From: Gammaproteobacteria bacterium
GTDB lineage: Bacteria > Pseudomonadota > Gammaproteobacteria > Pseudomonadales > Porticoccaceae
Assembly (NCBI GenBank): GCA_003235325.1
Contig: QJWQ01000063.1
Location: 1 to 35,989, forward strand
Direction: 5' to 3'
DNA length: 35,989 bases
Under the pieces are notes generated by a model. That model saw nothing but the letters and a program-made list of their open reading frames with translations, ran no database searches and was not told the origin of the DNA. This document shows, one piece after another, positions 1-8,280 of the stretch (position 1 is the first letter of the stretch; every line of letters starts with the position of its first letter). The position numbers were made by a program, and so were the translations under genes.

Positions 1-80
1 ACGGGCTCCAACAATTCCTGGCCAACGGCCTCGGCGGCACTGAGACAGTTATCGAGATCAAAAATAACGGCTTTATACAT
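1..80 (-). CDS. HAD-family hydrolase, N-terminal fragment (cut by window edge)
   Basis: Only the first 26 codons are in the window. They begin at an ATG (complement of 78-80) and read MYKAVIFDLDNCLSAAEAVG. The hydrophobic strand followed by FDLDN matches HAD motif I (DxD), in which the first Asp is the nucleophile and the second the general acid or base of phosphatase-type HAD enzymes. The substrate cannot be told from this fragment. The gene lies beyond the decayed flagellar genes and is probably unrelated to them. Confidence 0.7.
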   Translation of the reverse strand, partial: MYKAVIFDLDNCLSAAEAVGQELLEP

Positions 81-598
81 TCGGAAACAATACCCTGTCG
101 CGGTTCCGGTTTCCAGACGTCAAGGGAGGTCAGACATCGAGAACCGGGTTCGAGGCGTCGTCGAACCGACGGCAAGGCCGGTATTTATCCGAATTCGTTG
201 CACCCTGTCTCGGTGAGGGCACTGTAGGAGTGCAGATAGGTTGCGCCACACCCTTTACCTGGCGTCAATCAATGTCTGAGGGTTGCGCCGATTGTGAGCC
301 TGATAAAATCCCTGGTCCCGGGGTAAAAAAAGTACTTCAAAAGCAATCCGGAAAGTGGCTCTTGAGCCGGTTCAGGCTATTACTGGCGGCTGAACTGTCG
401 GCTGAGTTCTGGGCACCAGGTCGAGTTCGCACCATGTGGCCACTGACTTACGGGGCTTTGGCAATCCTGCCCATAATGCGATTCAAGGACCGGCCCGCCT
501 TCTCTGAAGCGCAACCGGGAACCCGCGGGGTCGGATTTTGTGAATCAGCGATTTCTGGTGGTCGCCTTCGAACTGAGCGCTGTCAGCTGCGCCATGCA
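81..598. other. No recognisable gene between the HAD gene and flhG
   Basis: In related gammaproteobacteria fliA and che genes follow flhG here on the minus strand. I read the minus-strand frames and found no FliA, CheY or CheZ signature. Open frames on either strand are short and of unlikely composition. The stretch may be the scar of a deletion. Confidence 0.5.
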
Positions 599-1480
599 TT
601 AATGGCCGCTCTTCCGGGCAGCGTCAAAACCGATCAGTTTCTCCACAAAAAACTGCAGGTAACCGGAGGCCGAGTCCGGCATCGGCCAGTCATTGATATG
701 TTCGGCGATTCTGCTGAGGGCCATGGCAGATTTACTGCCGGGAAAGGCCTCAACTACCGCGCATTGGGATTGCACAGCCCGACGCAAGTGATCATCAAAG
801 GGAACCGAACCAACGTGAGCCAGCGACACATCCAGAAATTGCATGGCAACACTGTTTATTTTGTGAAACAGGTGTTCGCCCTGGGCATCGTCCCGGACCA
901 TATTGGTCAGAACCTGAAATTGTCGTAAGCCATGATCCCGGTTCAGGACCTTGATCAGGGCGTAGGCATCGGTAATGGAGGGAGGTTCGTCACAAACCAC
1001 GACCACCACTTCCTGGCAGGCCTTGACGAAACTGACCACGCTGCCGGAAATGCCGGCGGCGGTATCGACGATGAGCACGTCCACCGGCAGTGTCAGTTCA
1101 CTAAAAGCCCGAATCAGGCCAGCCTGTTCGAGAACATTGAGTTCCGCCATTCGGGCGACGCCGGAACTGGCCGGCACAACCTGGATTCCCAGTGGGCCGG
1201 GTACAACAATCTCTTCCAGACTGTGCTCGCCGCTGAGCACATGACTGAGATTAAGGCCGGTGCTGATCCCCAGCAGGACATCGACATTGGCAAGCCCGAG
1301 ATCGGCATCCAATAGCAGAATATTCTTGCCGGAACGCGCCAGGGCCACAGCGAGATTGACCGATACATTGGTTTTCCCGACCCCGCCCTTACCACCGGTG
1401 ACGGCAATAGTCCTGACCGGCCGACGGGCTAAGGTCGCCGGGTACTCCTGCGTCAACTTCTCTGTTCTTGAAAAAAACAT
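599..1480 (-). CDS. flhG: MinD-like ATPase FlhG/FleN, flagellar number regulator
   Basis: A 293-residue ParA/MinD-family ATPase. The deviant Walker A motif KGGVGKT is at residues 31-37, followed by LLLDADLGLANVDVLLG (Walker A' type) and VLIVDTAAGISGSVVSFV. The CDEPPSITDAYALIKVLNRD segment and the C-terminal LQFFVEKLI are typical of FlhG/FleN. In polar flagellates this protein limits flagellar number by antagonising FleQ and stimulating FlhF. The ATG at 1480 overlaps the stop of the flhF remnant as TGATG; a TTG one codon upstream is an alternative. All ATPase motifs look intact although its partner FlhF is destroyed, which suggests it is kept through its interaction with FleQ or has not yet decayed. 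Confidence 0.93.
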   Translation of the reverse strand: MFFSRTEKLTQEYPATLARRPVRTIAVTGGKGGVGKTNVSVNLAVALARSGKNILLLDADLGLANVDVLLGISTGLNLSHVLSGEHSLEEIVVPGPLGIQVVPASSGVARMAELNVLEQAGLIRAFSELTLPVDVLIVDTAAGISGSVVSFVKACQEVVVVVCDEPPSITDAYALIKVLNRDHGLRQFQVLTNMVRDDAQGEHLFHKINSVAMQFLDVSLAHVGSVPFDDHLRRAVQSQCAVVEAFPGSKSAMALSRIAEHINDWPMPDSASGYLQFFVEKLIGFDAARKSGH

Positions 1481-1709
1481 CAACAGACCACCTCGGTTAA
1501 TGCCAATTCCTGACCACCGGTCTTGAAATTATCGGTGCTGGCCAGGACCATCTGCTCACTGCCATACTTCCGGGCAATCTGCGCCACCTGTCCGACGATG
1601 GTAACGACAATTTCCTCGCCGTCAGAGATGGAAGCCCATTGCAGGGGTTCTCCCGCACTGCCCTGATGGCGCCCCGCACATCCCTGGCATTTAATTGCTG
1701 GATTTCCAT
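1480..1709 (-). pseudogene. flhF: flhF remnant (signal-recognition-type GTPase), frameshifted and internally deleted
   Basis: The ATG at 1709 starts MEIQQLNARDVRGAIRAVRE, which resembles the FlhF N-terminus (MxxKRFxAxDMREALxxVRE). After one frameshift the sequence continues GEEIVVTIVGQVAQIARKYG and then SEQMVLASTDNFKTGGQELA. That matches the FlhF G domain around the strand after the P-loop and the TTDTYRIGAHEQL segment. The P-loop itself is missing and nothing follows, so about 75 codons remain of a protein usually over 400 residues long. It ends at TGA 1480-1482, overlapping the flhG start, so translational coupling to flhG may still matter. The identification rests on my reading of the frames. 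Confidence 0.7.
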
Positions 1710-1799
1710 AGATACCCCGTTGCTGTTCTTTAGCCGGTTTAAAACCGCTGCGTTAGCCCGCACATTACCAACGCCCGGGCCTGGCAACACATCCGGTAT

Positions 1800-2262
1800 T
1801 CCCGGTCAGTAGCGCGAGCACTCTGTACCTGATAGTCGCCCGCTCGCAGGATTGTTTCCCTGCGCGCCTGGACCTGCACATCGAGCACAAAACTGCTCGA
1901 GTAACCCGAGTCGGGTTGCCTCAGTCAACGGCACGCCGTGAGCAGGGAGTGGTAGCCATTGCCGCCATGAGTTGTTTGCAAAATCTATTCCAATTCCCGC
2001 CCCAGGGCCATAATAGTAGCTACAGTCCCTGAGGTATTGAGGTTTTGCTCGATGGTTCTGACCAGGCTGAACCTGATACCGCAAGGCAAATCGTCAGTAT
2101 CTTGACTTCTGACGACGTATTCCGCCAAGGCAATGGCGCTGGTACACATAGCCCGAATCGCGGAACAATCCCCCGGGGAGGGTCCTGTACCACCTTGTCC
2201 GCCGGGACAAAAGCCATGGGCTTCACGGCAGGGAAATAATCACCGGCGACATTATCATGTCC
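1800..2262 (-). pseudogene. flhA: flhA C-terminal remnant, frameshifted, with nonsense codons
   Basis: FlhA is the export gate of the flagellar type III apparatus. Minus-strand reading from about 2262 gives AFVPADKVVQDPPRGIVP. A one-base shift then gives IRAMCTSAIALAEYVVRSQD and FSLVRTIEQNLN, followed by ALGRELE and a TAG where FlhA has LEQ. This follows the FlhA cytoplasmic-domain pattern KVLQNLLREGVPIRDLRTIAEALAE-RSQDP-VRVALGRxIVQ. In-frame stops follow, and the N-terminal membrane half is absent. It lies directly upstream of flhF, its expected place. The boundaries are approximate. Confidence 0.7.
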
Positions 2263-2422
2263 TTAAAATGAATAATGCAGGCCATTGCCAGGATAAATTG
2301 GCGTCATTGTTGTCAGGATCAGGCCCTGGACCAGAGCGAAAGCGATCCGGGACGGGTGCAGGGATACCGGGGTTCAGGTCATTCCCGCGGCATGTCTAAA
2401 CTTCCGCTAATCGGCATTTAGC

Positions 2423-2625
2423 CTATCGCCCACTCTGGTCTCCCGGGCACTGCTGAAGGAATTTTTTCAAATCGCAAAACGAAAAATGTTGCCGGGATAG
2501 CGGCGGGTTGAGTGTCTCTGTGGTGGCTTCAAATCCTGATTCGCTCTCAGTCAGTCCTGAACTGCCTAGAGCCAGCCCGGAGACGACAGCAGCAACAATC
2601 AGGGCTTTAGCAGTGGTTTTTCAGC
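2423..2625 (-). pseudogene. Probable fliO remnant (signal peptide and start only)
   Basis: Overlapping the 3' end of fliN in another frame is a short reading frame TAKALIVAAVVSGLALGSSG followed by LTESESGFEATTETLNPP, ending at TAG 2423-2425. A hydrophobic N-terminus overlapping the end of fliN is what fliO looks like, but no start codon is left in frame and the rest is missing. Position is the main argument. FliP, FliQ, FliR and FlhB, which should follow, could not be found in the 160 bases before the flhA remnant. Confidence 0.4.
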
Positions 2626-2999
2626 TTGTCGGCGGGACCAAGCACATCCGTCAACCGAATGCCAAACCGGTCATTCGTTACCACAATCTTTCCGTGAGCT
2701 ACAAGGGTACTGTTGACGAAGACATTCAGGGGTTCATCCGCCAGCCGATCCAGTTCGACCACCGTCCCCGGGCGGTAGTGCAATAATTCTTTAATAGGCA
2801 CTTTTATACGACCAATTTCCACGGAAATTGTCACCGGAATGTCTGCGATCATGTCCAGATTCAACTCCTGTCCGACACCGATCGCCGGTTCAGGTTTCAG
2901 ATCCTTGATGGCGGCAGCATCGACACTATTGGACTTGAGATCAATGGCTGACTCATCTTGTCCGTCTTTTTGGGCTGAAGGTGTCAGGAGTTCAGCCAT
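2607..2999 (-). CDS. fliN: Flagellar motor switch protein FliN
   Basis: 130 residues, close to the usual FliN length. A variable acidic N-terminus of about 45 residues is followed by the SpoA (surface presentation of antigens) domain: NLDMIADIPVTISVEIGR, then LLHYRPGTVVELDRLADEPL, then VNSTLVAHGKIVVTNDRFGI and RLTDVLGPADKLK. FliN forms the lower C-ring with FliM and binds CheY-P and FliH. The start ATG lies 9 bases after the fliM stop. The frame is fully open and motifs look normal. With fliG, fliF, fliH and the export gate lost, it cannot make a switch, so it is either a passive survivor of recent decay or used elsewhere. Confidence 0.92.
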   Translation of the reverse strand: MAELLTPSAQKDGQDESAIDLKSNSVDAAAIKDLKPEPAIGVGQELNLDMIADIPVTISVEIGRIKVPIKELLHYRPGTVVELDRLADEPLNVFVNSTLVAHGKIVVTNDRFGIRLTDVLGPADKLKNHC

Positions 3000-3008
3000 G
3001 ATCTTTTC

Positions 3009-4007
3009 CTATTTGCTTCGAATGCCGGTGTGGTCAATGGTGCCTCTGATCTTGATGGCGTTTTTGCCGTTGTGAATCCCTAATTCACCCCAGAGCAGGG
3101 GGACGCCTTCAACATCCAGAACCGCTTGCTCCGGCATATTGAGGGGAATGAAGTCACCGGGTTTCATATCCAGCAGGTCCCGAAGAGGAACGCTGGCGGA
3201 ACCTAGCGTACCGCCAATCTCGACCTGAACCGATTGGATTCGTCCCTGAAACTGCTGCGACCATTCTTGATCCCGGGCGTGAGGACTGCCCTGAAAGTTA
3301 GAATTCAAACGGTTCATGACGGGTTCGAGGGTCGACAATGGAATACCGATTTGCAACTGTCCGCCCCGACGGTCAAAGTCAATATCAAATGTCGTCAGCA
3401 ACAGGGTTTCATCAGGATCAATCTGATTGACGAAATCAGGATTGGTCTCGGTACTCAGGGGCCGAAATTGAACCTCCAGCAATGACAGCCAGGAGTCTTT
3501 AAGATCCTCAAAGAGCATCGACAGGGTCTTGCCGATCACCCTCAGCTCGGTCAGGGTAAATTCCTGCTTGCCGGCCAGAGCAGGCACAGGCGCTCTGCTG
3601 CCGAAAAAATTGTCCACCAGAACGAAGACCAGGCTGGCGTCAAAACTGACCAGGATCTGCCCCTGGAGCGGCAGCATTCGCACAAAGTGGAAACTGGTGG
3701 GAAGATTACAGGTTTTTAGAAAGTCTCTGAACTTGAGGGATTTCATGGCCTCGATCGAAACCCTGGCTGACGGGTGAAACTCCTGTTGCAGATGTTTGGC
3801 GAAACCGGGCACGAAGCGATGATGGATCAGTTCCAGCATCGGTAACTGGCTGTACAGAGTTCGCTCTTGGCGGGTGAAGCCGTAATGTCCGGGGCCTTTG
3901 TCTTTCGGGTTGACGCCCCTCTCCTCCCACTCGTCCGTGTCAACGCCTGTAAATGCGCGCAGCAACGCATCGAGTTCCTCCCTGGACAACAAATTACTGG
4001 ACGTCAT
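3009..4007 (-). CDS. fliM: Flagellar motor switch protein FliM (full length, altered FliG-binding motif)
   Basis: 332 residues. The N-terminal LSREELDALLRAF corresponds to the CheY-P-binding LSQxEIDALL peptide. The middle CheC-like domain runs from about residue 45 to 240 and the SpoA domain from about 255 to 325 (VQVEIGGTLGSASVPLRDLL, LDVEGVPLLWGELGI). In normal FliM the phrase VDNLFGG-x-G carries the GGxG loop that contacts FliG. Here it reads VDNFFGSRAPVPALAG, so the motif is gone. This fits loss of constraint after the loss of fliG. The gene is otherwise uninterrupted and coupled to fliN. Confidence 0.9.
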   Translation of the reverse strand: MTSSNLLSREELDALLRAFTGVDTDEWEERGVNPKDKGPGHYGFTRQERTLYSQLPMLELIHHRFVPGFAKHLQQEFHPSARVSIEAMKSLKFRDFLKTCNLPTSFHFVRMLPLQGQILVSFDASLVFVLVDNFFGSRAPVPALAGKQEFTLTELRVIGKTLSMLFEDLKDSWLSLLEVQFRPLSTETNPDFVNQIDPDETLLLTTFDIDFDRRGGQLQIGIPLSTLEPVMNRLNSNFQGSPHARDQEWSQQFQGRIQSVQVEIGGTLGSASVPLRDLLDMKPGDFIPLNMPEQAVLDVEGVPLLWGELGIHNGKNAIKIRGTIDHTGIRSK

Positions 4008-4024
4008 GGCCTGGACCCCGGGAG

Positions 4025-4243
4025 TTAGTGCATTACGGAAGCGCCGATGTATACGGCGGGGACATGATCCGGCTCGTCATCGGCACCAGACGTCTGTCTG
4101 AAACAGTCCAGCACGATTGCCTGAATGGTTTCCACGCCCTTTCGGGCATTGAATTCTTTTTTCATGGGAGCTACTCCTTTACCTTTAACCTTACCTTTAC
4201 CTGTATCGTTACCCGAATCCGGCTCCGGAATTGGATTGGCCAT
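4025..4243 (-). pseudogene. fliL: fliL remnant with internal deletion
   Basis: The frame ends 17 bases upstream of fliM, the normal place of fliL. The C-terminal phrase PDHVPAVYIGASVMH resembles the FliL ending VEAVYFTSFVMQ, and VETIQAIVLDCFRQTSGADD resembles the helix before it. The N-terminal part (MANPIPEPDSGNDTGKGKVK) is a polar, lysine-rich tail like that before the FliL membrane helix, but the helix and most of the periplasmic domain are missing. About 72 codons remain of roughly 160. FliL is a stator-associated basal-body protein. Confidence 0.6.
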
Positions 4244-4579
4244 GGAATCTGCCGATACCGAGGTCTGTGTATCAAGCAACACAGCTGCGGCAATCTTTCC
4301 GGGACCGACACCAAAAGCTCCGAGCCATTGGCCAGTGCAATAGCCGCGCCATCAGTTTAAATTCATTATTTTCAACAGGTTAGAAAATACAAACAACCAC
4401 TACGACAAACTATTGACAGTCAGGACGAACTGCCATGTCGAATAACCGGCGGTTGATGTTATGGCCAGGGTGTAACGCCGACGGAAAATTCGAAGTCAAT
4501 CTGGCGTCTGGGATCAGGCCGGGGCCAGGACAATAACCGGTCGTCGCCCGGTCGCAAGCCCTGCGCCAGTTCCAGGACA
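4244..4579. other. Flagellar scar between the fliL and fliG remnants; nothing recognised
   Basis: FliH, FliI, FliJ and FliK would be expected between fliG and fliL. The 336 bases here hold several stops in each minus-strand frame. One short minus-strand reading (IALANGSELLVSVPERLPQL, around 4290-4360) is coding-like but I could not assign it. Several kilobases have been lost. Confidence 0.5.
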
Positions 4580-4790
4580 CTAAATATTATCGCTGCCGCC
4601 ACGGCCACCGATGACAATTTCTCTCTGCTATAGCAGAGCTTGGACCACCAACAGAATTTCCTTCTGTACCGCTTCCACTCCGCAGATGTTCACCGGATCT
4701 CTGGACTTAATATCGTCCCTGAGTATCTTTCTGGCCCGTGTCGACATGTTCTGGGCGAGCTGTGGTTGCTGAAGGTAGTGGTACACGGTT
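4580..4790 (-). pseudogene. fliG: fliG C-terminal remnant with premature stop
   Basis: Minus-strand reading gives AQNMSTRARKILRDDIKS, then RDPVNICGVEAVQKEILLVV, then QALL, a TAG, and QREIVIGGRGGSDNI with the final TAG at 4580-4582. This follows the FliG C-terminus NMSKRAAEMLRDDLEAKGPV-RVSEVEAAQKEIL-ARR-AEAGEIVLGGKGGEEMV almost residue by residue. That region holds the torque helix and its sequel. The upstream limit is unclear; recognisable sequence starts near 4790. The N-terminal and middle domains, and the fliE and fliF genes expected before it, are gone. Confidence 0.75.
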
Positions 4791-5049
4791 TACCGGGGCC
4801 CGGCAACAATCCCGCCCTTGCCTCCAGTGAAACAAACCTCATCATCCGCCAGGAAAACCGCCCGGCTGTAACAGCTTTGCCCACTGCTCCAGTAGCGGGC
4901 AGTGCGGCAAGGGACTGTTGGCCCGGACCCTGAACGCCGGATCATACCCCCGAAAATCGGCAAAATGATATTGAACAGAGCGGATCGGTCTTTAACCCTG
5001 TACATCAACCCTGATGGCCAAACGTATTTCGCCTGCATTGCCGGCAGAT

Positions 5050-6336
5050 TCAACTGGTGCTTACGGGAGTGCAGATGGCTTCCCTGGGGAACCTCGCCAG
5101 GGACTTACCTCGTGAAAAATTCGTCGCCACAACAGGGGCCGGGGGTCGCTTGACGGCTGAAGCCGGGTCCTCGAACTGCAGATCCTCCGTTTCAATCCAA
5201 CGACCTCTGCAGAGCACCAGGGCCCGCTGAATCACACGCTCCAGTTCCCGGACATTACCGGGCCAGCGATACTCCAGCAGCGCCCGTTCGGCCGCTGGAT
5301 TGAATGGCAGGAGCCGGTCTTGCTGACAATAGATGTCCAGAAAATGCCTGGCCAGGGGCAGGATATCCTCCAGGCGCTGATGCAGGGACGGCAATAGCAT
5401 CGGCACTACATTGAGCCAGCGAAACAGATCCTCCCGAAAACGGCCGGCGGCGACTTCTTCCATCAGATTGCGGCTGCTGGTGGCCAGGACCCTGACATCC
5501 AGTTGTATCGCAGTCTGGCTGTCGGGACGGCCCACTTCCTTTTCCTGCAGCACCTGCAGCAGATTCGATTGCAGGTCTGGGGCCAACTCCGAAATTTCAC
5601 TAAGCAGAAGGGTGCCGTTCTGGGCCTGCTCGAATTTGCCCGCGGCCCACTGGCTGGTCCCGGTAGAGCCGATACGCCGATAGCCGAAGAGCTCGGATTC
5701 CAGCCTGGATTCGGGCATCGTCGCGCAGTTGATAGCGACAAAGGGCTGATTGGCCCGGGGAGAGCGCTGGTGAATCAGTCGTGCTAAAACGTCCTTGCCG
5801 GTTCCGGAAGCGCCGGAAATCATGACTGTCACATCGGACCTGGCCACCCGACAGGCGAGGTCAGCTAGTCGCCGGACCTGAGGAGCTTCGGCAATAAACT
5901 TTGTTGAGGGCGGTCGTTCGTGACGAATATGCCTGGCGACCATGGCCAACAGGTCTCTGGGCTGAAACGGTTTAACAAGGTAATCGACTGCTCCCTGTTT
6001 TATCGCTAACACGGCCTTTTCCACCGAACCCGGGGCTGTCACCAGCACTACCGGACATTGGACCTGCCGCTGCCGAAGTGCCAGTAAAAGATCGTAGCCA
6101 TTCATACCGCCCATCTGGATGTCGCTGATCACCAGACCAAAAAGATGGCGATCAAGCAGTTGCAGGGCGCGAAGGCCGGATGCGGCGACCTGTACCGGGT
6201 AACCCGCCAGTTTCAGGGAAGCCGATATGGCCGAGTCCAGGTTATTGTCATCCTCTACCACCAGTACCGGAAACGAGCTCGCCGGCGATGCCGATGCGTC
6301 GACGGTGGCTTCTTTCAGCAAAGCTTGAGATTTCAT
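5050..6336 (-). CDS. fleR: FleR-like sigma-54 response regulator, degenerate and lacking its DNA-binding end
   Basis: About 428 residues from ATG 6336 (TTG 6342 is possible). A receiver domain (residues about 22-140) has acidic VEDD, phospho-acceptor D72 in VISDIQM and the YLVKPF lysine. An AAA+ domain follows, with Walker A GASGTGKD where GESGTGKE is usual. Three changes suggest loss of function. The sigma-54 contact loop GAFTGA reads IGSTGT. The Walker B phrase LLLDEIS reads LLLSEIS, losing the Asp. The C-terminal Fis-type helix-turn-helix is absent: the last about 40 residues (AICTPVSTS) do not fit, and an adjacent frame downstream (GSHLHSRKHQLNLPAM) may be its frameshifted remains. FleR normally drives class III flagellar genes after phosphorylation by FleS, whose gene is missing. 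Confidence 0.8.
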   Translation of the reverse strand: MKSQALLKEATVDASASPASSFPVLVVEDDNNLDSAISASLKLAGYPVQVAASGLRALQLLDRHLFGLVISDIQMGGMNGYDLLLALRQRQVQCPVVLVTAPGSVEKAVLAIKQGAVDYLVKPFQPRDLLAMVARHIRHERPPSTKFIAEAPQVRRLADLACRVARSDVTVMISGASGTGKDVLARLIHQRSPRANQPFVAINCATMPESRLESELFGYRRIGSTGTSQWAAGKFEQAQNGTLLLSEISELAPDLQSNLLQVLQEKEVGRPDSQTAIQLDVRVLATSSRNLMEEVAAGRFREDLFRWLNVVPMLLPSLHQRLEDILPLARHFLDIYCQQDRLLPFNPAAERALLEYRWPGNVRELERVIQRALVLCRGRWIETEDLQFEDPASAVKRPPAPVVATNFSRGKSLARFPREAICTPVSTS

Positions 6337-6638
6337 TTCCAATGTTTCCTGACTTTAAATCGCTTGATTAACGCAAATTGTCGAACGGCAGAGCGGTTGA
6401 CGCTGCGGCCCTGACCGGTTGTTGACGCTGGTGGGCGGCGCAATTCAGGGGTGAAACTGGCACTTCAGGAAAAATTTCATGTCAATTTCGAACCACCGCG
6501 CTGGCTGGCAGTTGCCTCCTTGCGTCCGGTTTCTGTTGACGACTTTGCGCCAGTTAATCGCTCAGCGCCTTGATTCTGCGCAAAAGAACCCTGAACCTGT
6601 CATCCAGGTCTCGGAACACCCGGTCAAATACAGCAGGG
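6337..6638. other. Site of the missing fleS sensor kinase gene
   Basis: fleS normally sits between fleQ and fleR on this strand. Here only about 300 bases separate them, and no histidine-kinase H, N or G box is visible in the minus-strand frames. A short minus-strand frame (VFRDLDDRFRVLLRRIKALS) is unassigned. Confidence 0.5.
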
Positions 6639-8075
6639 TCAATTTTTCGAGACAACTTCTTGACGATTGATCGAGTACTTGCGCATTTTTTCCACAAGCG
6701 TGGTCCGTTGCAGATTCAGCAGTTTTGCAGCCTTGGCGACGACACCTTCCGAAAGATCCAGCGCCTTGACAATCATTTCGGTTTCGATGGTGGAAATATA
6801 ATCCTTCAGGTCTATACCGTACAGGGACAACTGTCGACTGGCGAGTTCTACATCGACCGGGACCGGATTCCTGGCCTCGGCCCCCTCTGGAGCGTTGTCG
6901 ACGATGAAACGGCGATATTTTTCCGGTAATTTATCCACCTGCACCGTTTGCCCGGGATAGAGGATAGCCAATCGCTCAACCACATTGGCCAGTTCCCTGA
7001 TATTTCCCGGCCAGTCATAGCCACATAGAACTTTCATCGCCGCCGGACTGAATTTGAGATTGCTGTTACGGGTTGACCGGAAACGCTTCTGGGATTCTTC
7101 AATCAGCAGGGGTAAATCCTCAAGTCTCTGGCGCAGTGGCGGCAGGTCTATGGGGAAGACGTTGAGACGGTAGTACAGATCGGCACGAAACCTGCCCTCC
7201 TCCACCAGCTTTTCCAGGTTCTGGTGCGTCGCCGCAATAATGCGAACGTCTGCCTTGATCACCTTGTTACTGCCAACCCGTTCAAAGGTACGCTCCTGCA
7301 ATACCCGAAGCATCTTGACCTGCATATGCAGGGGCATATCGCCAATTTCGTCAAGAAACAGGGTGCCTCGCTGGGCCATTTCAAAGCGACCCTGACGGGC
7401 GCTGATGGCACCGGTGAAGGCGCCCTTCTCGTGGCCAAACAATTCGGATTCAAGCAGATCTGCCGGTATGGCCCCGCAGTTGACCGGAACAAAGGGTGCA
7501 TGGCGCCGGGACGAGTAGTAGTGGATGTTTCTCGCCACCACCTCCTTGCCGGTACCGGATTCTCCCAGAATCAGCACATTGACCTCACTGCCGGACACCT
7601 GCTGGATAAGGTTGCGTACATGGTTGATGCCCGGACCGCTTCCGGCCAGTCTTTGCAGCGGTTCATCCATTCCCTCCCGGCTTTCGGCGGCGTCGGAAAG
7701 ATAACCCTTCGACCTGGCGTCAGTGATTGCCTGCATGACGCTGGGGTAATTCAGGGGCAGGGTCAGGGTTCCGTGAATGCGATTCTGGACAGTCATCGGT
7801 AGTTCGTCGGCGATAAGGTCAGTGCCGTAAAGGTATACCGGCAGTGCACAGCAGTTTAATTTCAGTTTGTCAATGACGGTCATGTTGATTTCGACGCCGT
7901 CCTGACTGGCGAAGACAGCAAGAACATCTCCGGGATTCAGACTCGATTGCAGAGGATCAGTGTCAGCGTCGATCAACACCACCCGCAGGTTCATGAATTC
8001 AAGTAGGTTTTTTATTCCAAGAGACCTCTCCGGGTCCTGATCCAGGACTAACAGGGTCTGAACGGTATCTAACAT
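6639..8075 (-). CDS. fleQ: FleQ, sigma-54-dependent master regulator of flagellar genes
   Basis: 478 residues. The N-terminal FleQ receiver-like domain (1-about 120) lacks the usual phospho-acceptor pocket. The AAA+ domain has Walker A GESGTGKE, an intact GAFTGA loop in GHEKGAFTGAISARQGRFEM, Walker B GTLFLDEIGDM, and the arginine-rich RADLYYRLNVFPIDLPPLRQ segment. The C-terminal Fis-type helix-turn-helix (VAKAAKLLNLQRTTLVEKMR) is complete. Unlike FleR next door, every enzymatic motif is normal. In Pseudomonas FleQ the c-di-GMP site includes an LFRSLVG phrase before the Walker A; here the matching place reads LQRLAG, so ligand binding may be changed. It has its own sigma-70-like promoter. Confidence 0.93.
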   Translation of the reverse strand: MLDTVQTLLVLDQDPERSLGIKNLLEFMNLRVVLIDADTDPLQSSLNPGDVLAVFASQDGVEINMTVIDKLKLNCCALPVYLYGTDLIADELPMTVQNRIHGTLTLPLNYPSVMQAITDARSKGYLSDAAESREGMDEPLQRLAGSGPGINHVRNLIQQVSGSEVNVLILGESGTGKEVVARNIHYYSSRRHAPFVPVNCGAIPADLLESELFGHEKGAFTGAISARQGRFEMAQRGTLFLDEIGDMPLHMQVKMLRVLQERTFERVGSNKVIKADVRIIAATHQNLEKLVEEGRFRADLYYRLNVFPIDLPPLRQRLEDLPLLIEESQKRFRSTRNSNLKFSPAAMKVLCGYDWPGNIRELANVVERLAILYPGQTVQVDKLPEKYRRFIVDNAPEGAEARNPVPVDVELASRQLSLYGIDLKDYISTIETEMIVKALDLSEGVVAKAAKLLNLQRTTLVEKMRKYSINRQEVVSKN

Positions 8076-8198
8076 CGACGATTTCCCACTTTGCCCGCGG
8101 CGAAATTAAACCGGCAGAAACATTTTCTGGTTTTTTTTCTCAGTCCCTTCAACTCGGTTCCATGGTTTTGCGCACCTGTGCCACCATGGACGGCTTTC

Positions 8199-8226
8199 AT
8201 TGTAGGTTGATCAGTCCGACTGTCAA
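8199..8226 (-). promoter_or_regulatory. Sigma-70-type promoter for fleQ
   Basis: On the minus strand TTGACA (8226-8221) is followed by 16 bases and TACAAT (8204-8199), close to the consensus -35 and -10. It points at fleQ, leaving a leader of about 115 bases. Vegetative expression of fleQ is usual in Pseudomonas. Confidence 0.7.
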
Positions 8227-8280
8227 TAAATTGACTGCCGAAAAATAGAAATGAGTTCAGTATGTTATAGGACCTAGTTA

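Noticed and set aside
230-928. Long plus-strand open frame antisense to flhG
   Set aside because: It overlaps the well-supported flhG gene, has an unlikely amino-acid composition and no family motif.
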